Origin: Corallococcus sicarius
GTDB taxonomy: Bacteria; Myxococcota; Myxococcia; Myxococcales; Myxococcaceae
Direction: 5' to 3'
Assembly: GCF_003611735.1 (NCBI RefSeq)
Contig: NZ_RAWG01000053.1
Span: 1 to 42,217 of the forward strand
Length of the DNA: 42,217 nt
Shown here piece by piece: positions 15,249 to 23,100 of this stretch. The notes beneath the pieces were generated by a model. It was not told where the DNA came from. It worked only from the letters and a program-made list of their open reading frames with translations, and made no database searches. The position numbers and the translations under genes were made by a program. How positions within the stretch are numbered: position 1 is the stretch's first letter; each line of letters opens with the position of its first letter.

Positions 15249-16184
15249 ATGCCGACGCTGGGAATCGACCTGGGCGGGACGTTTGTCCGGGCCGCGGTGG
15301 TGGATGCGAAGGGCGCGCTCATCTCGAGCGCCAAGGCCGCGGTGATGGACCGCACGCCGGAGGGCGTGGTGGAGACCATCGCCCAGGCGGCGACCGAGGC
15401 GGTGAAGACGGCCGGGGGGGTGAAGGTGGACGGCTGCGGCGTGGGCGCGGCCGGGCAGATCCACAAGGACAGCGGCGTCATCTCCGTGGCGCCCAACCTG
15501 GGCTGGCGCAACGTCCCGCTGGGCGAGATGTTGAAGACGCGGCTGGGCTACGGCGTGAAGGTGGTCAACGACCTGTCCGCCGCGGCGTGGGGTGAGCTGC
15601 ACGCGGGTGCCGGCCGTGGGGCGCAGGACATGCTGGTGGCCTACGTGGGCTCCGGCGTGGGCAGCGCCATCATCGCGGGCGGCCAGCTGGTGAACGGCGG
15701 CGGCGGCGTGGCGGGCGAGCTGGGCCACATCAAGGTGGTGCCCGGCGGCCGGCGGTGCGGCTGCGGCGAGCATGGCTGCCTGGAGGCGTACGCGGGCGGC
15801 CACAACCTCATCGCCCAGACGAAGGAGCTGCTGGCGTCCGGCAACTCGCGCATCCTGGAGTCGCTCGTGGAGGACAACCCGGACCGCATCACGCCGTTGA
15901 CGTTGGAGACGGCGGCGGACATGGGCGACCCGGGCGCGAAGGAGATCTACTCGCGCGCGGCCGGGTTCCTGGCCGTCGCGGTGGCCAACCAGGTGACCAT
16001 GCTCAACCCGGCGCGGCTGCTGCTGGGCGGCGGGGTGCTGATGCACTGCCCGGGCATCCGGCTGCGCGTGCTGGAGGGTGTGCAGGCGTACGCGTCGCGG
16101 ACGTCGCGCGAGGGCCTGCTCATCACCGACGCGGAGCTGGGCGACGACAGCGGCATCATCGGCGCGGCGCTGCTCGCGGCGTGA
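15249..16184 (+). CDS. ROK-family sugar kinase, glucokinase-like
   Basis: ATP-dependent sugar kinase of the ROK family, most likely glucose to glucose-6-phosphate. The N-terminal phosphate-binding loop GIDLGGTFVRAAVVD, the catalytic aspartate in VVNDLSAAAWGE (D108), the sugar-binding ELGHIKV (H160), and the ROK zinc cluster CGCGEHGCLE (Cys170, 172, 177 with H160) are all present. Length 311, normal for the family; there is no N-terminal helix-turn-helix, so it is an enzyme rather than a ROK repressor. A strong GGAGGGAGC lies before the ATG. With the phosphomutase just upstream it could provide hexose phosphates for nucleotide-sugar synthesis. Substrate specificity is not readable from sequence alone. 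Confidence 0.92.
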   Translation: MPTLGIDLGGTFVRAAVVDAKGALISSAKAAVMDRTPEGVVETIAQAATEAVKTAGGVKVDGCGVGAAGQIHKDSGVISVAPNLGWRNVPLGEMLKTRLGYGVKVVNDLSAAAWGELHAGAGRGAQDMLVAYVGSGVGSAIIAGGQLVNGGGGVAGELGHIKVVPGGRRCGCGEHGCLEAYAGGHNLIAQTKELLASGNSRILESLVEDNPDRITPLTLETAADMGDPGAKEIYSRAAGFLAVAVANQVTMLNPARLLLGGGVLMHCPGIRLRVLEGVQAYASRTSREGLLITDAELGDDSGIIGAALLAA

Positions 16185-16192
16185 CGTGCCAG

Positions 16193-16217
16193 GGGCGCGG
16201 GGCAGGCCCCCGCGCCC
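16193..16217. terminator. Hairpin between convergent ROK kinase and propeller genes
   Basis: GGGCGCGGGG (16193-16202) pairs perfectly over 10 bp with CCCCGCGCCC (16208-16217) around a five-base loop, nine bases after the ROK kinase stop. A second, weaker stem GGGCGCG/CGCGCCC (16259-16265 with 16279-16285) follows and could serve the opposite strand. Neither has a T tract. Confidence 0.55.
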
Positions 16218-16308
16218 GTGAAGTGCTGAAGCGTGCGCTGAGGCTTCTTCTGTGCGCCGGGCGCGGGGGAGGCCCTTGCGCGCCCTTGGAGCCTCTGCTG
16301 CGTACGCG

Positions 16309-17433
16309 CTACGGCTTCTTCGGCGCGGTCTCCGGAGCTTCCTGGGGAGCTGCCTGGGGAGCTGCCTGGGGAGCCTTGCCGGGCGCCGCGGGGCGAGCGT
16401 CCACGAGCCGCGCGATGCGGCCTTCCTCGCCCACGGCGTACGCCGTGTCATGCGTGCGCGGCGGCGTGGACACGGCATGGAAGCCGGTGGCGTCCAGCGG
16501 CGCCCACGTCCTGCCACCGCCGTCCGTGGACAGGTCCGAGCCCGTGGGCCCCACCGCCACGAGGGACATCCCCCGGTTGCGCGTCAGCGCGGCCACGCAG
16601 GAGCGGTAGCCCCCGGGTGGGGTGCCCGGAGGCACGCTCCACGTCTTGCCCCCATCCAGCGTGAGGGCCACGGTGCCGGCCTTCTCCTCCGGCTGCTTGT
16701 AGTTGCCGCCCACCGCGATGCCCGCCTTCGGGCTCCAGAAGTAGAGCGAGAAGACGCCCGCGCCCTCGCCGGTGGCCAGCGGCGTCGTCGCGAGGGTCCA
16801 GGTGCGGCCCCGGTCCGCCGAGTGGAGCACGCGCGCCGCGGAGCCCCCCAGGCCGAACCAGACATGGGACGACCCCTGCACCGCGATGCTCGTGCCGCTG
16901 GCGGCGAAGCCCGCCTCACCGGGGAGCGCGGGGGGCAGCGCGCCCTCGGGCACGGGCTTCCACGTCGCGCCCCCGTCCTCCGTGGTGATGACGACGAAGT
17001 GTCCGTCCACCGGGTCGCTGAACGCGACGCCGTGCTGCTCATCCCAGAAGGCCATGCCGTCGAAGAAGGCGCCCGGCACCGCGTTGGTGAACTGGAGCGT
17101 CCAGTGCGCGCCCCCGTCCGTCGTCTTGTAGATGCGCGACTTGTCGCCCGTGCCGATGGACAGGAGGTACGCGGTCCGCTCGCTGAAGGCATCCACGTCG
17201 CGGAAGTCGAGCGCCTCCGCGCCCGGCACGGTGGCCGCCTTCCACGTCTTGCCTCCGTCCGTGGTGCGCACGAAGGTGCCCTTGTCCCCGCTGGCCCAGG
17301 CGACGCGCTTGTCCACCGCGCTGACCCCGCGCAGCCGCACCGTCGTCCCGCTCACCTGCGGCTCCCACTTCACGTCCGCGCCCCCTGCTCCCAGGGCCAG
17401 CCCCAGCGCCAACCACATGCCTGCCGTCGTCAT
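16309..17433 (-). CDS. Secreted Ycf48-like/BNR beta-propeller protein
   Basis: A 374-residue protein with an N-terminal signal-like segment (MTTAGMWLALGLALGAGGAD) and about six Asp-box-type repeats: RTTDGGKTW, KTTDGGAHW, TTEDGGATW, HSADRGRTW, LTLDGGKTW and STDGGGRTW, spaced 40-60 residues apart. This is the pattern of Ycf48/sialidase-type propellers. In cyanobacteria Ycf48 aids photosystem II assembly, but in non-photosynthetic bacteria these proteins are exported and of unknown role. The C-terminus is a low-complexity QAAP-repeat tail. It starts 19 bases after the stop of the LanM-like gene and is probably last in that operon. No sialidase active-site arginines are apparent. Confidence 0.82.
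   Translation of the reverse strand: MTTAGMWLALGLALGAGGADVKWEPQVSGTTVRLRGVSAVDKRVAWASGDKGTFVRTTDGGKTWKAATVPGAEALDFRDVDAFSERTAYLLSIGTGDKSRIYKTTDGGAHWTLQFTNAVPGAFFDGMAFWDEQHGVAFSDPVDGHFVVITTEDGGATWKPVPEGALPPALPGEAGFAASGTSIAVQGSSHVWFGLGGSAARVLHSADRGRTWTLATTPLATGEGAGVFSLYFWSPKAGIAVGGNYKQPEEKAGTVALTLDGGKTWSVPPGTPPGGYRSCVAALTRNRGMSLVAVGPTGSDLSTDGGGRTWAPLDATGFHAVSTPPRTHDTAYAVGEEGRIARLVDARPAAPGKAPQAAPQAAPQEAPETAPKKP
16334..16375 (-). repeat. 12-bp tandem repeat encoding QAAP units
   Basis: On the plus strand the unit GGGGAGCTGCCT occurs twice in full (16344-16355, 16356-16367) with partial copies on each side. It encodes the Gln-Ala-Ala-Pro tail of the propeller protein and is in frame, so copy-number changes would not break the gene. 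Confidence 0.7.
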
Positions 17434-17452
17434 GTCCCGTGTTCCTCTCGCC

Positions 17453-19111
17453 TCAGACCAGCGGACCGCACCCGAGATTGGCCTCCAGCGCGGTCTTCAA
17501 CCGGGCCTTGAGGTTGGTGACGCCCTGGGCCGTGCTCAGGCGGTTCATCTCGTTCCACACCTCCGTGAGGTGCGCCACGGAGACGCCGCCCGCGGTCGCG
17601 GTGCCATAGGTGACGCCCAGCGTCCCCGTCGGGTCGTAGAGCACCTGGCGGCTGTGCGGCTGGAACAGGGCGCCGGGCACCGCGTTGTGCTTGCCCCCGT
17701 ACCACCGGAGCCAGTTGTCGAAGGAGAGGTGCGGCGCCTGGGCGTCGGTCTCCAGGTTCCCCTGGAGGTACCGCGTCACGCCGTTGACGTGCAGGCTGCA
17801 CATGACCGTCGTGCTGAGGATGACCCGCGCGACGGGCGCGACCGAATACATGAGGCCAATCCACCTGTGGATGTTCGGCAGGCGCAGGGCGATGCGGTCC
17901 ACCTCTTCCCGGATGCCCTGCAGGAGGACGTTCGGATACGTGGCCCCGCCAACCCAGGGCCCGTGCGCCCCCGTCCGGAAGCCCGCGTTGATCTCGGTGG
18001 GATCATAGGGGGCGGACAACTTGGAGATCTCCCAGGCGCCCTGGTTGTCGAAGGCCGGGGAGAAGACGCCCCCCACGTTGGTGTACTGCTGCGGGGTGAT
18101 GTGCAGGACCCGGTTGAGCGAGGAGTGGTCGATGGGACCCACGCCCTGCCCCGGATAGGAGAACCCCATCTCCGCGTCGATGAGGTAGGGCCCGTCGTCC
18201 GTGGCCATCACGTTCTCCTCGTGGAGGTCGGTGATGCCGAAGAGGGCGGCCACCGTGATGAGCCGGCCCAGCTTCCGGAAGTAGGTGCCCTGGTCCACCA
18301 GGGCAATCACATTCGCCTTGGCGACCATCTGCATGTAGCCGTACTCACCCCGCTTGTGCGGCATGGCGACGATGCGGATGGCCGGCAGGTCCGGGTCGAG
18401 CGCGGTGAACAGGCTGTCGGTGTGCGGGAAGAGCTTGGGATGGTGCGCGTGGCAGACCTGGAACGAGGTCGGGTCGCCCATGAGCAGCAACTGGAACGTC
18501 AGGTCCGACGGCTTGTAGACGGTCCGCCGCCCATCCGAGAACCGCAGCAGCACCACGCGGTGTCCGGTGCGGTGCGGGTCGCTGCCCGTGACCGTCAGCC
18601 CGTTCAGGGTGCCCGTGATGCCGAAGGCCCGGTTCAACAAGGAGCGGTCGCGCTGGATCCGGCAGAGCATGTCCGAGCCGAACTGCACGTGGCCCGCCAC
18701 CACCCGTTTGATCAACGCCCAGACGCGGTCCGTGGCCGTCTCCGCGAGCGTTGTCACGGTGCCGAGCAGGCCCCGGGCGAGGCTCCACGCCGTGCTCCCC
18801 ACCCGGCCGGAGCTGATGTTGTCGACGATGCCCCACTCACCGCGCTCGGACTGCATCGCCGCGCACAGGCCCGGGCCGTACAGGTCCACCGCCGCCCGCA
18901 TGAGGAAGTTCGAGGCGAGCAGCACGGGCAGCATGCCGCGTGTTCCCTGGATGCCGCAGGTCGCCTCCAGGTCTCCCACCAGCAACTGGAGCGCCTGCTT
19001 GACGAACGGCTTCGCCCGGTTCGGGGTGGGCGTCTCGCCTCCAGAGATGATCGAGTCCCGCAGGAACTGTGAGGCGTCGTTGAGGGCGGTGTTGATCTCT
19101 GCGTCGTACAT
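17453..19111 (-). CDS. Stand-alone LanM-type lanthipeptide dehydratase domain (DUF4135), no cyclase
   Basis: A 552-residue protein matching the N-terminal dehydratase half of class II lanthipeptide synthetases. LanM dehydratases phosphorylate Ser/Thr of a precursor peptide and then eliminate phosphate. Recognised segments: GSDPHRTGHRVVLLRFSDG and TVYKPSDL (K200), GITDLHEENVMA (D295, H297, N300), YLIDAEM (D312), and ARVILSTTVM (R429, T435). These align in order with the residues reported for CylM phosphorylation (Lys, Asp, His, Asn, Asp) and elimination (Arg, Thr six residues apart). The C-terminal LanC-like zinc cyclase of ordinary LanM is absent; after ~residue 440 only about 110 residues remain, without Cys/His zinc motifs. 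The gene lies between a DUF547 gene and a propeller gene, nine and 19 bases away. No precursor peptide gene was found. It may instead be a kinase-like protein with another substrate. Confidence 0.82.
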   Translation of the reverse strand: MYDAEINTALNDASQFLRDSIISGGETPTPNRAKPFVKQALQLLVGDLEATCGIQGTRGMLPVLLASNFLMRAAVDLYGPGLCAAMQSERGEWGIVDNISSGRVGSTAWSLARGLLGTVTTLAETATDRVWALIKRVVAGHVQFGSDMLCRIQRDRSLLNRAFGITGTLNGLTVTGSDPHRTGHRVVLLRFSDGRRTVYKPSDLTFQLLLMGDPTSFQVCHAHHPKLFPHTDSLFTALDPDLPAIRIVAMPHKRGEYGYMQMVAKANVIALVDQGTYFRKLGRLITVAALFGITDLHEENVMATDDGPYLIDAEMGFSYPGQGVGPIDHSSLNRVLHITPQQYTNVGGVFSPAFDNQGAWEISKLSAPYDPTEINAGFRTGAHGPWVGGATYPNVLLQGIREEVDRIALRLPNIHRWIGLMYSVAPVARVILSTTVMCSLHVNGVTRYLQGNLETDAQAPHLSFDNWLRWYGGKHNAVPGALFQPHSRQVLYDPTGTLGVTYGTATAGGVSVAHLTEVWNEMNRLSTAQGVTNLKARLKTALEANLGCGPLV

Positions 19112-19120
19112 GGCGGGGAC

Positions 19121-20029
19121 TCAGGGGCGAAGAGGGGCCGAGGCGTCGGGCAAGGAGGCGTCCTCGGGCATGAAGGCGAGGGTGCACTTGTCCAGCTGCG
19201 TCCCGCAGGCGCGGTCCAGGTCGCCGCGCGTGTCACAGCCCGGGCGCTCCTCGCAGGTGTCCGGCAGGAAGGCCCAGACGAACTGGAGCACGTTGCCGCC
19301 CCGGCCCTCCGGCAGCGCGGCGAGGAAGTCCTGCTGGCGCGTCTTGAACAGGGAGGCCAGGTGCACGGTGGTGCCCTCCATCCGCACGTGGCGCTTGTCC
19401 CCCATGAAGCGGCGGCTGGCGTCGTTGAGCTGGGCGTCCAGGAAGTCCGGCTGGTAGGGCGCGCCGTCCAGCCCGGGCCCGCCCCGCGTCCCCCGGAAGA
19501 GGGCGAAGTGCACGCGCGGGTCGGCGTACTCGCCAAAGAGGATGCGCTGCTCCAGCGCCCACAGCGTCAGCCGCTCGCCGCCCACCGGCCACGCGCGGCC
19601 CCAGTAGAAGCGGCCGAACCACGACGCCGCCACGCCGTCCGGGTAGCCGTCCACCAGGTGCTGCAACACCAGCGCGTTGTACGCGTTGATCCAATACGAA
19701 AGTCCGTCCTCGGGCGTGGGGAACAGCTCCGGCCGGTTGTGCGGCGACACCGACGCGAGCGACGCGACGAACCGGTCCAACGCCGCGCGCTCCCGCACGA
19801 GCCCCCCGAAGTCCACGTCCCCGCCAGGCCGCACGGGGTCCAGCGCCCGGGCGTAGTCGTGGTAGCCGAAGGGCCCGGCCAGCGGGGGCACCGGGGCCGG
19901 CAGTGCGCCCCGCGCGTACAACGCCGCCCCCGTGACGAGCACCGCCAGCAGGGCCAGGGCCCCCAGGGCGAGCCAGCGGGCCCGGTGGCGGGAAGGGACG
20001 GGAGCATTCACGGCGCCGCAGTATGCCAC
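19121..20029 (-). CDS. Membrane-anchored DUF547 protein
   Basis: A 302-residue protein with an N-terminal hydrophobic anchor (RWLALGALALLAVLVTGAALY), probably placing the rest in the periplasm. DUF547 features are YWINAYNALVLQHLVDGYP, LTLWALEQRILFG, and DPRVHFALFRGTRGGP. The family's function is unknown; a cysteine-peptidase-like fold has been suggested, but I see no firm active site. Four cysteines cluster near the C-terminus (DTCEERPGC, RACGTQLDKC), suggesting disulfides. The annotated start is GTG at 20029; GTG at 20011 (MNAPVPSRHRARW) gives a more typical signal anchor. Neither has a good ribosome-binding site. It is the first gene of the operon with the LanM-like and propeller genes, divergent from the Rieske gene. 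Confidence 0.82.
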   Translation of the reverse strand: MAYCGAVNAPVPSRHRARWLALGALALLAVLVTGAALYARGALPAPVPPLAGPFGYHDYARALDPVRPGGDVDFGGLVRERAALDRFVASLASVSPHNRPELFPTPEDGLSYWINAYNALVLQHLVDGYPDGVAASWFGRFYWGRAWPVGGERLTLWALEQRILFGEYADPRVHFALFRGTRGGPGLDGAPYQPDFLDAQLNDASRRFMGDKRHVRMEGTTVHLASLFKTRQQDFLAALPEGRGGNVLQFVWAFLPDTCEERPGCDTRGDLDRACGTQLDKCTLAFMPEDASLPDASAPLRP

Positions 20030-20081
20030 CCGCCAGGACCGGAACCGGGAAGACCCACCGGGGTCAGCCCCGACAGGCCGC

Positions 20082-20087
20082 TATACT
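20082..20087 (+). promoter_or_regulatory. Candidate -10 box (TATACT) close to the Rieske gene start
   Basis: TATACT sits nine bases before the ATG at 20097 in an otherwise GC-rich context, with no Shine-Dalgarno between. If used, transcription would begin within a few bases of the start codon, giving a leaderless or near-leaderless mRNA. No clear -35 is visible. Confidence 0.4.
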
Positions 20088-20096
20088 CACCCTTCC

Positions 20097-21140
20097 ATGG
20101 AGCCTACCCCCGACGTTGTCCGGCACTTCCACCCGGTGCTCCCCTCCCATCAGCTCCGCCGCCGGCCCGTCCGCGTGGAGCTGGGGGGCCATGCCTATGC
20201 CCTCTTCCGAGACGCCTCCGGCCAGCCCGCGGCGCTGTCCGACGCCTGTCCCCACCGCTTCGCGCCGCTGTCGAAGGGGACGGTGACGAAGGAGGGCCAG
20301 CTCCAGTGCCCGTACCATGGCTGGCGCTTCGACTCGAAGGGCCAGGGCTCCAACCCCAGCCAGCCGGAGCTGCGCCACTGCGAGGCGAAGAGCTTCCAGG
20401 TGGTGGAGCGCCATGGCTACCTGTGGCTCGCGCGCTCGGACACGCCCCTGTCCGCGATGCCGGAGCTGTCCGGCGAGGACTACGTCTTCGGGGGCACCTT
20501 CTCCACGCTGTTCGAGGCGCCGCTGCACGTGTCGCTCGACAACTTCAGCGAGGACGAGCACACGCCCTACGTGCACACCCGGCTGGGGTGGAGCGGCCCG
20601 CAGACGGGCGCGGTGGAGTTCGACGCGCACAACTTCGACGACCGCACGGAGGTGCACTACCGGGCCCCGCAGCGGCCCGCACCCATCATCCGTCTGCTGC
20701 TCGTGAAGACGGGGGACCTCTTCCACAACGACTGGGTGACGCGCTTCGACCCGGTGCGCAGCATCTACACCATCCACTGGACCTCCCCCGCGGGCGTGCC
20801 CCGGCCCTTCACCACGCAGGCGCACATCTTCTTCGTGCCGGAGACGGCGCGCACCACGCGCCTGCACGTCTTCTCCTTCCTGCGCACGACGGTGCCCGCG
20901 CTGCGGCCGTTGCTGCCGTTGGCGGCGAAGGCCGCGCTGGGGCTGACCTGGTGGGAGGTGCGCGATGACGCGCGCTTCATCCCCACCGTCGCGGACACGC
21001 CCTACAGCCACAAGGGCATGCGGCTGGACAAGTACGACAAGCCGCTCGTCCACCAGCGCAAGCTGATGGAGCGCATCTACTACGCGCACGACCCGGCGCC
21101 GGTGACGACGCCCCACGTGCGCGACGTCAAGGGCGCCTGA
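20097..21140 (+). CDS. Rieske [2Fe-2S] non-heme iron oxygenase, terminal component
   Basis: A 347-residue Rieske-type ring-hydroxylating or O-demethylase-like oxygenase. The Rieske cluster ligands are C51-P-H53 and C71-P-Y-H74 (CPHRFAPLS … CPYHGWRFD). The catalytic mononuclear iron site is in DNFSEDEHTPYVH (H155, H160 with nearby acidic residues). The length and the aromatic-rich C-terminal half suit the vanillate demethylase/PaO-like branch. No reductase or ferredoxin gene is adjacent, so electrons must come from elsewhere. The ATG at 20097 starts MEPTPDVVRHFHPVLPS; the stretch upstream, although open, looks non-coding. The gene ends six bases from the convergent cysteine-rich small gene. 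The substrate cannot be told from sequence. Confidence 0.9.
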   Translation: MEPTPDVVRHFHPVLPSHQLRRRPVRVELGGHAYALFRDASGQPAALSDACPHRFAPLSKGTVTKEGQLQCPYHGWRFDSKGQGSNPSQPELRHCEAKSFQVVERHGYLWLARSDTPLSAMPELSGEDYVFGGTFSTLFEAPLHVSLDNFSEDEHTPYVHTRLGWSGPQTGAVEFDAHNFDDRTEVHYRAPQRPAPIIRLLLVKTGDLFHNDWVTRFDPVRSIYTIHWTSPAGVPRPFTTQAHIFFVPETARTTRLHVFSFLRTTVPALRPLLPLAAKAALGLTWWEVRDDARFIPTVADTPYSHKGMRLDKYDKPLVHQRKLMERIYYAHDPAPVTTPHVRDVKGA

Positions 21141-21146
21141 CGCGCG

Positions 21147-21359
21147 TCAGTGCATCGCGGGGGCGGAGTCGTCGTAGACGGGCACCGTCTCCCCGGTGCG
21201 CTCCTCGTGGGCGTTGCAGCCGCTGTCGCCCGACACCACGAGCGCGAACTGCTTCAGCTCCGGCTGGTTGCAGCTCTGCACTCCGTCCGCGCCCGGCTCA
21301 TCGCCGTTGGCGGCGAAGAAGCGACAGTTCTTGCAGTTGCCCCAGGATGCGTCCGCCAT
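21147..21359 (-). CDS. Small four-cysteine protein, possible metal binder
   Basis: A 70-residue cytosolic protein with Cys9-x2-Cys12, Cys30 and Cys48 (GNCKNCRFF … VQSCNQPELKQF … DSGCNAHEER), a spacing that could hold zinc or an Fe-S cluster. A very good ribosome-binding site, GAGGAGGG, precedes the ATG at 21359, and the codon use is GC-biased, so I regard it as real despite its size. I recognise no named family. It converges with the Rieske oxygenase gene six bases away. A role in electron supply to that enzyme is conceivable, but nothing in the sequence shows it. Confidence 0.75.
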   Translation of the reverse strand: MADASWGNCKNCRFFAANGDEPGADGVQSCNQPELKQFALVVSGDSGCNAHEERTGETVPVYDDSAPAMH

Positions 21360-21505
21360 GATGCCCTCCTCGTGGAAGTGGGTCCTGTCTGGAGGGTGGG
21401 GCTGACGCCGGACCCCCACAACGACGGACCTGCTCCTCGCCCGGGAGGGCAGGGGACCCGGCGCCCCAGGATGGGCGCCGGGAATTTCCCCTTCGAAGCT
21501 TGCGA

Positions 21506-22897
21506 CTACGGCTGCGGCACAGGCTGCGGCTGCTGCTCCGGCGCGGGGGCCGGCTGCTGCTGCGCGGGCTGCGCCGAGACACCGGGCTGCGCGCCCAGCT
21601 CCGCCGCTTCCTTGCGCACCGAACCGGACTCGAACGAGCCCAGCGCGTTGAGCAGGCGCAGCGCGGCGAGGGACGCCTGCAGGCGCTCCGACACGAAGCC
21701 CACCTCCGCGTTGGTGAGCGAGGTGTTGGCGTCCGCGACCTCCAGGTACGTGGCGACGCCCGCCTGGAAGCTCACGTCGGTGAGGCGGTTGGACTCGCGC
21801 GCCAGCCCCAGGGCCTCCTCGGCCTTGGCGCGGTTGGCGAGCGCGTTCTCCAGGTCCAGCTTGGAGCGATGCACCTCTTCCTTCACGCGGGCCTGGGCCA
21901 GCTGCTGGCTCACGGTGGCCTCACGCACGCGCGACGACGCCTCGGAGAGGTTCGCCTCGCGCAGGCCGCCGTCGAACAGCGTCCAGCTGGCGGCCAGGGT
22001 GACGGCCCACGTCTCGTTGGAGCCGGCGAAGCCCGCCGCGTTGCTGATGCGGTAGACGCCGTTGACGCCCACGGTGGGCAGGTAGCTCAGCAGCACGCCC
22101 TTCTTGTTGATGCGCGTCAGCTGCACCCCCACTTCGGAGGCCTGCACGTCCGAGCGCGACTCGATCGCCTGCTTCACCAGGTCCTCCGGCGACGCCTGCG
22201 CGGGCACCTGCGGCTCCGGCGGCGGGGCCAGCTCGAAGTCCGGGTCGCGCTGGATGAGCGTGCCCAGCGCCAGCTTCAGGCTGGCGAGCGCGTTCTTCGC
22301 GCGCACCAGGTCCTGCTCCGCGCGCGAGCGGTCCAGCTGCGCACGCAGCAGCGCCACGCGCGTCACCGTGCCCGCGTCGAACCGGGCCTGGGTGTCCTTC
22401 TCCCGCGCCTGGTTGAGCTCCAGCAGCCGCTCCTGGGCGCGCAGCGCTTCCTGCTGCGCCGCGGCACCGTAGTAGGCCTGCGCCACGCCGAAGAGCACCT
22501 GCCGGCGCGCCGTCTGCGTGTTGAGCTCCGCCAGCTTCACCGACTTGTACGAGGCCGCGATGGCCGCCCAGAGCTGCGGCGCGATGATGGCCTGCCGCAC
22601 CTCCGCCTGCGCACCCTTCTGGATGAGCGGCTGGATGACGACGCGCTGCGGGATCAGCTCCCCGAGCGGCCCGAACGCGGCCTCCACGTTGTTGCGCGTG
22701 ATGGACGCGCCCACCGACACCTGCGGCAGGTAGCCCGACCAGGCCCTGCGCGTCGCGAGCGATGCCTGCTCGAAGCGCTCCTGGGCAATCTTCAAATCGA
22801 GGTTCTGCTGACGGGCCGACTCCAAGGCCTCGTCCAGCGACAGTACAGGCGCCGCGGCCAGGGCGGCCGACAGGGAAAGCGCCAGAAGGGTACTCAT
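21506..22897 (-). CDS. TolC-family outer-membrane efflux protein
   Basis: A 463-residue outer-membrane factor of the TolC/OEP family, which forms the exit duct for tripartite efflux pumps or type I secretion. After a short signal segment (LALSLSAALAAAPVLS) come two homologous halves of long heptad-like helices (LSLDEALESARQQNLDL … and SPEDLVKQAIESRSDVQASEV …), each with a predicted beta-hairpin, as in TolC. The C-terminus is a Gln/Pro-rich tail. GAGGAGG lies about 10 bases before the ATG at 22897. No inner-membrane pump or adaptor gene is adjacent. It is divergent from a MarR regulator across 203 bases, so MarR-type repression is the obvious inference. Confidence 0.9.
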   Translation of the reverse strand: MSTLLALSLSAALAAAPVLSLDEALESARQQNLDLKIAQERFEQASLATRRAWSGYLPQVSVGASITRNNVEAAFGPLGELIPQRVVIQPLIQKGAQAEVRQAIIAPQLWAAIAASYKSVKLAELNTQTARRQVLFGVAQAYYGAAAQQEALRAQERLLELNQAREKDTQARFDAGTVTRVALLRAQLDRSRAEQDLVRAKNALASLKLALGTLIQRDPDFELAPPPEPQVPAQASPEDLVKQAIESRSDVQASEVGVQLTRINKKGVLLSYLPTVGVNGVYRISNAAGFAGSNETWAVTLAASWTLFDGGLREANLSEASSRVREATVSQQLAQARVKEEVHRSKLDLENALANRAKAEEALGLARESNRLTDVSFQAGVATYLEVADANTSLTNAEVGFVSERLQASLAALRLLNALGSFESGSVRKEAAELGAQPGVSAQPAQQQPAPAPEQQPQPVPQP

Positions 22898-23042
22898 ACC
22901 GCTTCGACCTCCTCACCGACCCGCGGGAGCGCGAGGCGGATCCGTCCAAAGAACGACTTCACGGCGACCTCTACCCGACCCCGGAGCCGCATTGAAGAAC
23001 TCCGCACTGTCGGATGTTGGAATATCCGGAATGTAGTACCCC

Positions 23043-23053
23043 TCAAAGGTTGA
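23043..23053. promoter_or_regulatory. Small inverted repeat in the tolC-marR intergenic region
   Basis: TCAA-AGG-TTGA in an AT-rich patch between the divergent TolC-like and MarR genes. A MarR-family operator would be expected here, but this repeat is short and a binding role is only a guess. Confidence 0.25.
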
Positions 23054-23062
23054 TGGAGTCAA

Positions 23063-23091
23063 TTGTTTATGTGCGTCAGATGACTTAACGT
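23063..23091 (+). promoter_or_regulatory. Candidate marR promoter
   Basis: TTGTTT (23063-23068), a 17-base spacer and TAACGT (23086-23091). The -10-like box ends nine bases before the ATG at 23101 and no Shine-Dalgarno lies between, so the mRNA may be leaderless. Confidence 0.4.
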
Positions 23092-23100
23092 AACTTCACT

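Noticed and set aside
13721-15511. A 596-codon minus-strand frame over the phosphomutase gene
   Set aside because: It is a shadow of the plus-strand gene, which holds all four phosphohexomutase motifs.
17132-19072. A 646-codon plus-strand frame over the LanM-like gene, considered as a hidden cyclase or precursor
   Set aside because: It is Arg/His/Val-rich with no zinc-ligand or leader-peptide pattern; it is the complement of the real gene.
16185-20096. A lanthipeptide precursor gene near the LanM-like gene
   Set aside because: The gaps in the operon are nine and 19 bases, and the flanking gaps hold hairpins or promoter-like sequence only; no short Ser/Thr/Cys-rich frame with a ribosome-binding site was found.
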